From positions 1 to 23,063 of the IMG/VR virus record IMGVR_UViG_3300025889_000997: a stretch of 23,063 nt of DNA. One strand, given 5' to 3'. Positions within the stretch are counted from its first letter, which is position 1. The number at the start of each line of letters is the position of its first letter. Below, in pieces: positions 14,760-21,114 of this stretch. A program made the translations under genes and the position numbers. The stretch is from a virus. A model generated the notes under the pieces. It was not told where the DNA came from and ran no database searches. It saw only the letters and a program-made list of their open reading frames with translations.

Positions 14760-15425
14760 ATGAGCAGACAAGCAGAATTTCAAACCCAGTCGTCAAACCC
14801 GACAAAAATTTATTTAGAATGGAAATCGGACGACAAGTGCTTTGCGTATTACGACAAAGACAAAAAAGAAAATGTTAAATTGGCGTTGCCAATGAAGTTT
14901 TTGACCCTTATGGAATTTCACACGATTAAAGGGTGGAATGACAAGAATCAATCCGGCGTTTATTCAAACGAAGTCAAATCAATTGGACAAGACGAATTGA
15001 ACGTTCGACTTTTCAAAGGCAATCAAAGCGTAAAAGGAATTTACAAGGAAATCAAAGAATCAATTGTCGCGCTTGGCGGACATTACACCAAATCAATTTA
15101 TGTAATGTTAGAAGACGGGTCGATTGCTAATATTAACATCAAAGGAAGTGGCGTTCAATATTGGGGCGATTTCACACAAAAAACGCGTTCACGTTTAAGC
15201 GACGAATGGATTCAAGTTGCAAACGCAGTTGAATTGAAAAAAGGCAAAGTTGAATATTCAATTCCCGAATTCAAATTCGCAACGTCTTTAAGTGACGCTG
15301 AATCAAAAATGGCAGATGAGGCCTACAATAAATTGAAGTCATACATTGACGGGTATTTGTCAAAGCAAATTGAAGTCAAAGACGAAGAAGTAATTGACGA
15401 CAACGACATTTCGGATTTATTTTAA
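14760..15425 (+). CDS. Possible single-stranded-DNA-binding protein with acidic C-terminal tail
   Basis: The 221-aa protein is beta-rich in its first two thirds (KIYLEWKSDDKCFAYYD, ESIVALGGHYTKSIYVML, IANINIKGSGVQYWGDF) and ends in an acidic tail with a terminal aromatic (DEEVIDDNDISDLF). That combination, an OB-like body and a DD...F tail, is the mark of SSB-type proteins such as T7 gp2.5 and bacterial SSB, where the tail recruits partners. No direct homology to these is visible, so this is inference from layout and from position in the replication operon. Relatives of unknown function seem common in Bacteroidota phages. The next intergenic region holds the 39-bp repeat. Confidence 0.45.
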   Translation: MSRQAEFQTQSSNPTKIYLEWKSDDKCFAYYDKDKKENVKLALPMKFLTLMEFHTIKGWNDKNQSGVYSNEVKSIGQDELNVRLFKGNQSVKGIYKEIKESIVALGGHYTKSIYVMLEDGSIANINIKGSGVQYWGDFTQKTRSRLSDEWIQVANAVELKKGKVEYSIPEFKFATSLSDAESKMADEAYNKLKSYIDGYLSKQIEVKDEEVIDDNDISDLF

Positions 15426-15430
15426 TGAAC

Positions 15431-15469
15431 AAACCTTTTCGGTCGTATAGGTCAAACCGATTTTTAAAA
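15431..15469 (+). repeat. 39-bp perfect repeat, copy 1
   Basis: This intergenic 39-bp sequence, whose core is TCGGTCGTATAGGTCAAACC, recurs without mismatch at 20792-20830. It holds a 5-bp inverted repeat TCGGT / ACCGA with a 12-nt loop followed by TTTTT, and a GGTC direct repeat inside the loop. It ends 7 bp before the start codon of the DnaA-like gene. It may act as a weak terminator, a leader structure that controls translation, or a protein-binding site. Confidence 0.9.
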
Positions 15470-15476
15470 CTAAATT

Positions 15477-15944
15477 ATGATACAAAAACAAGTTATTAAG
15501 CACATTTTAGACTTGACCGGAATCAATATCAACACCAAGTCAAGAAAACGCGAAATCGTGGAATTGAAATCAGTTTATTCGACTATTTTAAGAAACAAAA
15601 AGATTTTGACGCTTCGTGAAATTGGCGAAGAAATCGGACTGGGACATTGTTCGGTTATTCATTTATCCAAAATTTATCCATTAATCAAAAACGAATATTT
15701 GATTGACATACACGAAAAAGTTTTAATGTTATTGGACGGAATGTCAATTGATTTGATTCTATTGCAACAAGAAAAAAGAAGGATTGAAGAACAAAAATCA
15801 AAAGTTGAAGTTGAAAAACAATCAACAATTGATCCTTTTTTCGAAAATTTGATTAAACTTGCAAATGAAAATCCCGACGTCATGTTCAAACTTGAAAATT
15901 TTTACAAAATTAATAATCAAATTTACAACAAAAATGAATCCTAA
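15477..15944 (+). CDS. DnaA domain IV-like DNA-binding protein
   Basis: Residues ~20-68 match the C-terminal DNA-binding domain of the replication initiator DnaA: SRKREIVELKSVYSTIL, then the helix-turn-helix LTLREIGEEIGLGHCSVIH, where the DnaA signature has GRDHSTVLH. The AAA+ domain is missing; instead a charged coiled coil (~100-130) and a short acidic end follow. Phage proteins with only this domain are known from Bacteroidota phages. Possible roles are binding the phage origin, capturing host DnaA boxes, or repressing transcription. It is preceded by the 39-bp repeat, a candidate for its own control. The next gene overlaps its end by 11 bp. Confidence 0.75.
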   Translation: MIQKQVIKHILDLTGININTKSRKREIVELKSVYSTILRNKKILTLREIGEEIGLGHCSVIHLSKIYPLIKNEYLIDIHEKVLMLLDGMSIDLILLQQEKRRIEEQKSKVEVEKQSTIDPFFENLIKLANENPDVMFKLENFYKINNQIYNKNES

Positions 15945-16131
15945 AACGTACAAATCAATTCCTTCACACGTTCGAAAACGTGCGATTGACAAATTGAATA
16001 AAAAACCGCAAACAATTTACAATGCGATTTTTTATCAACTCGGAAAACTACCTTTGAATTTTAATGAAACAATCAAAAATGAACTTGACAATGAAATCAA
16101 CAACCTTAATTCAATCAAAGCAAAAATCTAA
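15934..16131 (+). CDS. 65-aa hypothetical protein
   Basis: The frame is open from 15859, but the ATG at 15934 (MNPKTYKSIPSHVRKRAIDK) is the likely start, overlapping the DnaA-like gene by only 11 bp. The peptide is basic in its first half and acidic at the end (NELDNEINNLNS). PSHVRKRAIDKL could form a DNA-binding helix, but no family is recognised. Confidence 0.55.
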   Translation: MNPKTYKSIPSHVRKRAIDKLNKKPQTIYNAIFYQLGKLPLNFNETIKNELDNEINNLNSIKAKI

Positions 16132-16282
16132 AATCGAACGAATGAACGATTTTTATAACTGGCTTACAAAAATACAATCAGTACATTTGAACGACAATAC
16201 TTCAATTATGAATGCGTGTGAACGCGTGACGCAAAGTCAAAACTTCTTTATATGCGTTTCGAAACAAGCAAAGTTTTTATAA
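16091..16282 (+). CDS. 63-aa hypothetical protein
   Basis: The ORF overlaps the preceding gene by 41 bp. Starts are possible at 16064, 16091 and 16142; 16091 (MKSTTLIQSKQKSKIERMND) is taken, as it begins a basic segment followed by the well-formed FYNWLTKIQSVHLND and TSIMNACERVTQSQNFFICV. A start at 16142 would avoid the overlap and leave 46 aa. The helical C-terminal part looks like a small regulatory or partner protein; no family recognised. Confidence 0.45.
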   Translation: MKSTTLIQSKQKSKIERMNDFYNWLTKIQSVHLNDNTSIMNACERVTQSQNFFICVSKQAKFL

Positions 16283-16304
16283 GCGGTTGAAAATTTCGAA
16301 AAAT

Positions 16305-16320
16305 TTGCGTCTTTGCGTCT
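16305..16320. promoter_or_regulatory. Tandem 8-bp repeat ahead of the primase-helicase
   Basis: TTGCGTCT is present twice head to tail in the 58-bp gap before the primase-helicase start, just after a TTTCGAAA palindrome (16294-16301 region). The gap is otherwise AT-rich with TATAAAA at 16323-16329. It could be a regulator site or part of a promoter, but no consensus promoter is visible. Confidence 0.3.
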
Positions 16321-16340
16321 AATATAAAAACTATTAAAAA

Positions 16341-18701
16341 ATGAATATTTCCGTTTTCAAATCACTATATAAAAGTGACGACGTCCCGTTTGAAGTTGAC
16401 GTGTTAAAAGTTTTAGCACGAATTAAAACCGGAACGTCAAAAGATAAAATTTTAAAAATTCGCAAAATGAACGATTGCGAAGAAAAAAAGAATCTAAAAA
16501 ATTCGTTGCTTTCAATCCTATTCAATGGAACGTTTTCAGCAAGGAACGACAATTCATTGATTGAACACTCCGGCCTTTGCATTTTGGACTTTGACAAATA
16601 CGAATCCATTGAAAAGCAAAACGAAGAACGCCAAAAATTAATGAATTGCGAATTCGTGTTTTCGGTTTTTGAATCACCCAGCGGGAACGGACTAAAAGCA
16701 TTGATTCGGATACCACAATGCGACAAAGAAACGCATAAAAGATATTTCAAATCATTTGGCGAATTCATTGATTCCGACTATTTCGATTTTAAGAACTCAA
16801 ATTTGAGTCGTGTTTGCTTCGAAAGTTATGATCCGGATTTGTATATCAATGAACAAGCGAAAGTTTGGGACAAATTAACCGAAGAAGAAGGACATTCAGT
16901 TTTCGAACGAAATCCAATTTTACCATTGACCGACGAAGACGAAATCATTCGACGTTTATTGAAATGGTGGGATAATAAATTCGGATTCAAAGCCGGTGAA
17001 CGCAACAACAACCTTTTCATTTTAGCCAACGCGCTTTGTGAATATGGTATTTCGCAAGATTATGCGTTTAATTATGTGAATGCAAACGTTGTCTTCGGTG
17101 ATTTTTCCGAAAACGAAATATTGACGCTTTTCAAATCGGCCTATAAACGTGCCACATTTAATTCAAAGTACTTTGAAGACATCAATAAAATTGAACGAAT
17201 CAAAGCCAATTTATCAAAAGGAATCCCAAAAAAAGACATAGCAAATTTGCTGAAAATCGACGAAACAATAATTGACGAAGTAAAAGAAATAAACGACGAC
17301 GACGACTTTTGGATAAAATACGAAGACAAAAAAGGAAATGTGACAATCAAAATTGATTCGCTGAAATACAAATACTGGCTTGAACGAAAAGGATTCAAAA
17401 AATATTATCCCGAATCGGCAACAAACCCGACATTTGTTCACATAAAATCAAACAAGGTGACACAATCGAGCGTTGACATTATCAAAGATGTTGTGTTGAA
17501 GTTTCTTTTGGAACGCAACGAAATTGAAGTATTTAATTTTTGTAGTAAGTCGGCCCAATTGTTTGGTTATTACTATTTGACAATGCTTGAATCAATTGAT
17601 TTGAAAATGATAAAAGATTCAAAGCACGAAGCATTCATTCCGTTTCAAAACGGCGTTGTAAAAATAACAAAAAACAAAGTCGAATTAATTGATTTTATAG
17701 ACGTTGAAGGTTATATTTGGGAAAACCAAATTATTAATCGCGACTTTGTGAAATCAAATGAAATTGAAAACGATTTTAAAAGTATGGTTGCGAAAGTTTC
17801 GGCCGATGACAAAAAAAGAATCGACGCGTTGGAACACACACTCGGATATTTGATTCATTCGTTCAAAGATAAGACCGACCAAAAAGCAATCATTATAAAT
17901 GACCAAGAAATTGACGACAACCCAAACGGCGGGTCGGGTAAAAGTTTAATGATTTCCGCGTTGTCAAATTTTAAAAAGGTTTTAAAAATTGACGGAAAAT
18001 CTTTCGATTCACAAAAAAGTGATTTTGTTTATCAACGTGTAGCGTTGGACACTCAAATTTTAGCATTCGACGACGTGAAAAAGAACTTCGATTTTGAACA
18101 ATTGTTTTCAATCATTACCGAAGGAATCACAATCAATAGAAAAAACAAAGACGAAATCTTTATTCCGTTTGAGCGTTCGCCAAAAATTATTATAACTACC
18201 AATTATGTAATTAATGGAAGTGGGACATCACACGACCGACGAAGACACGAAATCGAATTTTTCCAATACTTCAACGGCAAACGAAATCCGTTGACGGAAT
18301 ACGGACGTTTATTGTTTGATTCTTGGGAAGCGAACGACTGGATAAAATTTGACAATTATATGATTTCAAACTTGCAAAAGTTTTTGAAGAATGGTCTTGT
18401 TGAATCGGTTTCAATCAATGCCGACATCAAACGATTAATTCAATCAACCAATAAGGATTTTTACGATTGGGTTACTGACGGAAATTTACCGGAAAACGTT
18501 CGCGTTTACAATACGGAAATAATGGCTAAATTTACAAACGAATACAAATCATTCGGAATGATGAATTCAAAAACATTCTTGAAATGGATTCACGAATATT
18601 GTAAATTTAACGATTACGAAATTGACAAAGACAAAGATCACGTCGGAAGATTTTTTGTAATTAAAACCAACAACAAAGACAACGAAGAAGTTCCATTTTA
18701 A
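16341..18701 (+). CDS. Primase-helicase: primase-like N-terminus and SF3/D5-like helicase
   Basis: Residues ~1-175 resemble the BT4734/VirE_N-type domain found in primase-like proteins of Bacteroidota: LCILDFDKY (79-87, with metal-binding type acids D83 and D85) and SPSGNGLKALIRI (112-124). Residues ~205-272 (GERNNNLFILANALCEYGI, ENEILTLFKSAYKR) look like a PriCT-type linker domain. The C-terminal half is an SF3 helicase: Walker A NPNGGSGKS (527-535), Walker B LAFDD (574-578), sensor 1 ITTNY (618-622) and an arginine-rich DRRRHEIEF (632-640). The protein would unwind and prime DNA at the phage fork. Length of 786 aa fits a fused replicase of this type. The last residues (EEVPF) end in an acidic-aromatic tip like SSB tails. 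Confidence 0.85.
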   Translation: MNISVFKSLYKSDDVPFEVDVLKVLARIKTGTSKDKILKIRKMNDCEEKKNLKNSLLSILFNGTFSARNDNSLIEHSGLCILDFDKYESIEKQNEERQKLMNCEFVFSVFESPSGNGLKALIRIPQCDKETHKRYFKSFGEFIDSDYFDFKNSNLSRVCFESYDPDLYINEQAKVWDKLTEEEGHSVFERNPILPLTDEDEIIRRLLKWWDNKFGFKAGERNNNLFILANALCEYGISQDYAFNYVNANVVFGDFSENEILTLFKSAYKRATFNSKYFEDINKIERIKANLSKGIPKKDIANLLKIDETIIDEVKEINDDDDFWIKYEDKKGNVTIKIDSLKYKYWLERKGFKKYYPESATNPTFVHIKSNKVTQSSVDIIKDVVLKFLLERNEIEVFNFCSKSAQLFGYYYLTMLESIDLKMIKDSKHEAFIPFQNGVVKITKNKVELIDFIDVEGYIWENQIINRDFVKSNEIENDFKSMVAKVSADDKKRIDALEHTLGYLIHSFKDKTDQKAIIINDQEIDDNPNGGSGKSLMISALSNFKKVLKIDGKSFDSQKSDFVYQRVALDTQILAFDDVKKNFDFEQLFSIITEGITINRKNKDEIFIPFERSPKIIITTNYVINGSGTSHDRRRHEIEFFQYFNGKRNPLTEYGRLLFDSWEANDWIKFDNYMISNLQKFLKNGLVESVSINADIKRLIQSTNKDFYDWVTDGNLPENVRVYNTEIMAKFTNEYKSFGMMNSKTFLKWIHEYCKFNDYEIDKDKDHVGRFFVIKTNNKDNEEVPF

Positions 18702-18712
18702 AAAATTAAATT

Positions 18713-18931
18713 ATGACACCAAAAGAAAAAGCAAAAGAATTATTTGATAAATATGTAGATTTAAGCGGTATTTTTGTAGGTGATTATGAAAATGAAAAAT
18801 CAATGTGTTTAATAGTAGTTCATGAGATAATGGATTTAGGTTTATTGTATGGAAATGCTCCATTTGGCGATAGAGGTAAAAGATTTTATTCATATTGGAA
18901 GGAAGTTAAACAAGAAATAGAAAATTTATGA
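18713..18931 (+). CDS. 72-aa small phage protein, paralogue 1
   Basis: The protein starts MTPKEKAKELFDKYVDL and ends YWKEVKQEIENL, a layout typical of small proteins in many Bacteroidota phages. It is followed by a related protein with the same start and end but a different middle. Codon use differs from the core genes: Asp is always GAT (5 of 5), Leu is mostly TTA (6 of 7) and Arg is AGA. Function unknown; possibly an anti-host accessory. Its stop overlaps the next start (ATGA). Confidence 0.7.
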   Translation: MTPKEKAKELFDKYVDLSGIFVGDYENEKSMCLIVVHEIMDLGLLYGNAPFGDRGKRFYSYWKEVKQEIENL

Positions 18932-18933
18932 CA
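18902..18933 (+). repeat. 32-bp repeat at gene end, copy 1
   Basis: The sequence beginning GAAGTTAAACAAGAAATAGA and running through the ATGA overlap into the next start codon is identical at 19138-19169. It codes for EVKQEIENL plus the following start and is the 3' border of the duplicated gene unit. Confidence 0.9.
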
Positions 18934-19167
18934 TCAAAAGAAAAAGCAAATGAATTATTTAATAAGTATTTTTTATTAAACGAAAGTGCAACCGATGAAA
19001 ATGCCGTTTGGATAATTTTAGCATTAAATAAAGGATTGGCCAAAAAAACCGCATTAATAGCAGTTGATGAGATATTGAATGAATTTCCAAAAGGTTTTAA
19101 TGGAAATTTTGAAATGAAAAGAAAACTTTATTGGCAAGAAGTTAAACAAGAAATAGAAAATTTATGA
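18928..19167 (+). CDS. 79-aa small phage protein, paralogue 2
   Basis: The protein shares MTxKEKAxELFxKY at the start and YWxEVKQEIENL at the end with the gene before it, while the middle (ENAVWIILALNKGLAKKTALIAVDEILNEF) differs but keeps a similar helix followed by VxEI. The pair therefore arose by tandem duplication, with later change in the middle part. Codon use is again richer in GAT and TTA than in the core genes. It overlaps its neighbours by 4 bp on each side. Function unknown. Confidence 0.7.
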   Translation: MTSKEKANELFNKYFLLNESATDENAVWIILALNKGLAKKTALIAVDEILNEFPKGFNGNFEMKRKLYWQEVKQEIENL

Positions 19168-19169
19168 CA
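19138..19169 (+). repeat. 32-bp repeat at gene end, copy 2
   Basis: This is the second exact copy of the sequence at 18902-18933, at the end of the second paralogue and into the start of the diphosphohydrolase-like gene. The exact match, while the gene bodies differ, points to recent recombination or conversion at the gene ends. Confidence 0.9.
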
Positions 19170-19472
19170 CATTTTGACGAAGTTTTAGGATTCAAGGAAG
19201 AAGCCAAAAAAACAAACTACGAAATTGACTTTTCGTTCCTTCAGCAATTAGCCGAACGAATGGAAGAAAACAAAAATAAGTATCAACCTTATAATTGGCA
19301 AAAGCCAATTGAAATTGAAAAATTGAAGCAATCATTGTTTCGACATGTTGTCGAAGTAATGAAGGGAAACTTCAAAGACGAACAACGCGAATTTGGTCAC
19401 TTGGAAGCAATCGCGTTGAATGCAATGTTTATCAATTATCAACTTAAAAACAATAAAAATGAATCTATTTAA
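19164..19472 (+). CDS. dATP/dGTP diphosphohydrolase-like protein (DUF5664/dGTPdiphos)
   Basis: The 102-aa protein has the short helical pattern of phage dATP/dGTP diphosphohydrolase-like proteins: an N-terminal helix (FSFLQQLAERMEENKNKY), then YNW (43-45), a LFRHVVEVMKG helix (R60, H61), KDEQREFGHLEAIALNAMF with D72, E73 and H79. Members of this MazG-like group cut deoxynucleoside triphosphates to monophosphate and pyrophosphate; in phages that use 2-aminoadenine such enzymes remove dATP and supply dGMP. No PurZ gene is seen here, so the role may just be nucleotide pool control. Codon use returns to the core style (GAC, TTG, CGN), unlike the two genes before it. Confidence 0.55.
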   Translation: MTHFDEVLGFKEEAKKTNYEIDFSFLQQLAERMEENKNKYQPYNWQKPIEIEKLKQSLFRHVVEVMKGNFKDEQREFGHLEAIALNAMFINYQLKNNKNESI

Positions 19473-19701
19473 AAATTATCGAATAATTGAAATTAAAGGA
19501 AAATTTATCGCTCAAACAAGGGAATATTTTTTATTTCATTGGGAAGGAATAGACAAAGACGATTTTTATTTATGGTCTAATTTTCAACGACAAAAAATTT
19601 GGTGTTCATTTGATACGCTTCAAGAAGCAAAGGAACATTTAAAAAAATACAAAGAATATATAAAAAAACCTAAAATCAAATATTATTATGACAATGAGTA
19701 A
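19459..19701 (+). CDS. 80-aa hypothetical protein
   Basis: The frame is open from 19420, but the ATG at 19459 (MNLFKNYRIIEIKGKFIAQ), overlapping the previous gene by 14 bp, starts a well-formed protein. It is rich in aromatic residues (REYFLFHWEGIDKDDFYLWS, IWCSF) and ends in a basic helix (LKKYKEYIKKPKIKYYYDNE). The start resembles small domains that read RIxExxGKFxxQ in phage proteins of unknown function. Not further assignable. Confidence 0.65.
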   Translation: MNLFKNYRIIEIKGKFIAQTREYFLFHWEGIDKDDFYLWSNFQRQKIWCSFDTLQEAKEHLKKYKEYIKKPKIKYYYDNE

Positions 19702-19813
19702 TTTGCAACGAATCCAAAGAATTATGAATTTTTACTACAAACTTGGTTGCAACAAAGAATCGGTGAATAGATTGTATTATAAAATTTTAAAAGACAAATT
19801 TAAACGAGAGTAA
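19688..19813 (+). CDS. 41-aa basic hypothetical protein
   Basis: The ORF overlaps the end of the previous gene by 14 bp and encodes a basic helical peptide (MTMSNLQRIQRIMNFYYKLG, RLYYKILKDKFKRE). The overlap supports it; nothing else is known. It ends before the 67-bp gap at 19814-19880. Confidence 0.5.
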   Translation: MTMSNLQRIQRIMNFYYKLGCNKESVNRLYYKILKDKFKRE

Positions 19814-19826
19814 TTTTTTCCCTTCA

Positions 19827-19845
19827 ATTTATTTCGAAAGTAAAT
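19827..19845. promoter_or_regulatory. Imperfect dyad in the 19814-19880 gap
   Basis: ATTTATTTCGAAAGTAAAT pairs its outer five bases on each side perfectly and two of the inner four. The gap also has a TTTTTT run just after the preceding stop. It may bind a regulator; no promoter with acceptable spacing was found. Confidence 0.25.
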
Positions 19846-19880
19846 AATAGAAAAAACTTGACAAAAAAAACTAAAATATT

Positions 19881-20069
19881 ATGAACATTAAAATAAATAT
19901 TGAAGCAAATGAAAGTAATTACATTGTAATTACACAACCAGGAATCACCGCATTTGAATTATTAGAAATTTTTAAAGGTTTAATGTATCAAATGACATAT
20001 ACTGAAAAAACAATTAACAACGCAATTTTAGAATTGGCAGAAGAAATAAAACAAAACGAAACATTATGA
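19881..20069 (+). CDS. 62-aa small phage protein
   Basis: The peptide begins MNIKINIEANESNYIVITQP and contains GITAFELLEIFKGLMY, a layout I remember from small unassigned proteins in many Bacteroidota phages. It is acidic at the end and overlaps the next gene by 4 bp. Function unknown. Confidence 0.65.
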   Translation: MNIKINIEANESNYIVITQPGITAFELLEIFKGLMYQMTYTEKTINNAILELAEEIKQNETL

Positions 20070-20239
20070 AACAAACAGCAGTAGAAAAATTAGATTACTT
20101 TTCTTGGAGAAAAAAGAACACAATAATGTTAATCAAAGGTGGTTGGTTTGGTAATCAAACACCTTGTTATGCCCAAGATGGTAAGGAAAAAACTGAAACC
20201 GAATGGAAAAAATTATATGAACAATACCAAAACAAATAA
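20066..20239 (+). CDS. 57-aa protein with MKQTAVE start
   Basis: The first seven residues, MKQTAVE, and their DNA are nearly the same as those of the gene at 20931, but the rest (KLDYFSWRKKNTIMLIKGGW, TETEWKKLYEQYQNK) is unrelated. This looks like a shared leader joined to different bodies. The end, QNK-TAA then GAT-ATG, is the junction sequence seen again near 20829 and 20916. Function unknown. Confidence 0.6.
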   Translation: MKQTAVEKLDYFSWRKKNTIMLIKGGWFGNQTPCYAQDGKEKTETEWKKLYEQYQNK

Positions 20240-20242
20240 GAT

Positions 20243-20464
20243 ATGATAACACAAGATTTATTAAATAAAATTATACAAGACACTTCCTTTAATGGCGAGT
20301 ATTGTAAGTTTTATGAAATGTTACAAGACGAATTGGATAATTATTCCAACGAACGTATTGAAAAAATGAAAGATACTTTAAAGTTTGTAAGACCAAATTT
20401 ATCAAATGAGATTGATTTATACGACAAAATGAAAGTATTATATAAATATTCAAAATTAATTTAA
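20243..20464 (+). CDS. 73-aa hypothetical protein
   Basis: The peptide begins MITQDLLNKIIQDTSFNGEY and is helical and charged (YEMLQDELDNYSNERIEKMK). The ATG follows the TAAGAT junction. No family recognised. Confidence 0.6.
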   Translation: MITQDLLNKIIQDTSFNGEYCKFYEMLQDELDNYSNERIEKMKDTLKFVRPNLSNEIDLYDKMKVLYKYSKLI

Positions 20465-20505
20465 ACAAACAAAATCCAATTGCAAGGATAAGTGCTAAAA
20501 ATATT

Positions 20506-20784
20506 ATGGAAGATTTAAAAAAAGAAGAAGTATTGATTTTTGAAAACTTAAATTATAGACATCAAAGACTTTTAGAAAAACTTTCGGAATCAGAAAGTAG
20601 ATTACATAATTCAACTACTTTATTAGGTGGAGTATATTATTTAAAAGAAAGTAAAGAAAGTGATTCTGAAATAAAACAAAATCATTTAAGTAACTATAAT
20701 AATCAATTAGATTATTTTGAAGGTACGCTTTCATATATATTTAATCATATTGAAAGGTTAGAAAATTTATTAGTTCGTAAATAG
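20506..20784 (+). CDS. 92-aa helical hypothetical protein
   Basis: The protein is largely helical with heptad-like spacing (KKEEVLIFENLNYRHQRLLE, LSYIFNHIERLENLLVRK), suggesting a small coiled-coil protein. Codon use is GAT/TTA/AGA-rich, like the genes around it and unlike the core. No family recognised. The second 39-bp repeat follows its stop. Confidence 0.6.
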   Translation: MEDLKKEEVLIFENLNYRHQRLLEKLSESESRLHNSTTLLGGVYYLKESKESDSEIKQNHLSNYNNQLDYFEGTLSYIFNHIERLENLLVRK

Positions 20785-20791
20785 AAAAACA

Positions 20792-20830
20792 AAACCTTTT
20801 CGGTCGTATAGGTCAAACCGATTTTTAAAA
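20792..20830 (+). repeat. 39-bp perfect repeat, copy 2
   Basis: This copy is identical to 15431-15469 over 39 bp. It lies 7 bp after the stop of the 92-aa gene and 12 bp before the start of a 27-aa membrane peptide, so it occupies the same place relative to a start codon as copy 1. The genes after the two copies are unrelated. Confidence 0.9.
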
Positions 20831-20842
20831 AACAAATAAGAT

Positions 20843-20926
20843 ATGAAAGAGTTAGTAGAAATAGTAATTATATTAATCGGAGCATTAATTATATCAATAA
20901 TTTTAAAACAATTTAAAAACAAATAA
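20843..20926 (+). CDS. 27-aa single-span membrane peptide
   Basis: This tiny ORF (MKELVEIVIILIGALIISII then LKQFKNK) is almost all one membrane helix with a basic end, and it has the same leader (AAATAAGATATG) as the gene at 20243. The 39-bp repeat directly upstream is its only visible control element. It ends 4 bp before the next start. A toxin-like, antiholin-like or small regulatory membrane peptide are options; nothing decides among them. Confidence 0.5.
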   Translation: MKELVEIVIILIGALIISIILKQFKNK

Positions 20927-20930
20927 GATT

Positions 20931-21110
20931 ATGAAACAAACTGCAGTAGAATGGTTAGCAGAAAAATTAGAATCAATTACACAAGATTTATTTCAACAAG
21001 CCAAAGAAATGGAAAAGCAACAGATTATTGATGCTTATAATGAAAATGAAAATTATATGTGTGACGGAACAGAAGGAGAACAATACTACAACGAAACATT
21101 TAAAAAATAA
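20931..21110 (+). CDS. 59-aa MKQTAVEW-type conserved phage protein
   Basis: The protein (MKQTAVEWLAEKLESITQDL, then AKEMEKQQIIDAYNENE and EQYYNETFKK) belongs to a very common set of small proteins in flavobacterial phages and prophages, recognised from memory by MKQTAVEWL, AKEMEKQQIIDAY and the end QYYNETF. Its function is not known to me. The internal helix with the EKQQIIDAY motif is the conserved core. It shares its start with the gene at 20066. Confidence 0.75.
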   Translation: MKQTAVEWLAEKLESITQDLFQQAKEMEKQQIIDAYNENENYMCDGTEGEQYYNETFKK

Positions 21111-21114
21111 CATT

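Noticed and set aside
15663-15680. Two TTATCCA words, close to the DnaA box TTATCCACA
   Set aside because: They lie inside the coding sequence of the DnaA-like gene and are explained by the codons for LSKIYPL; neither is a full DnaA box.
19858-19882. TTGACA and TATTAT resembling a sigma70 promoter before 19881
   Set aside because: The spacing is only 13 bp and the second element overlaps the start codon; Bacteroidota do not use this consensus.
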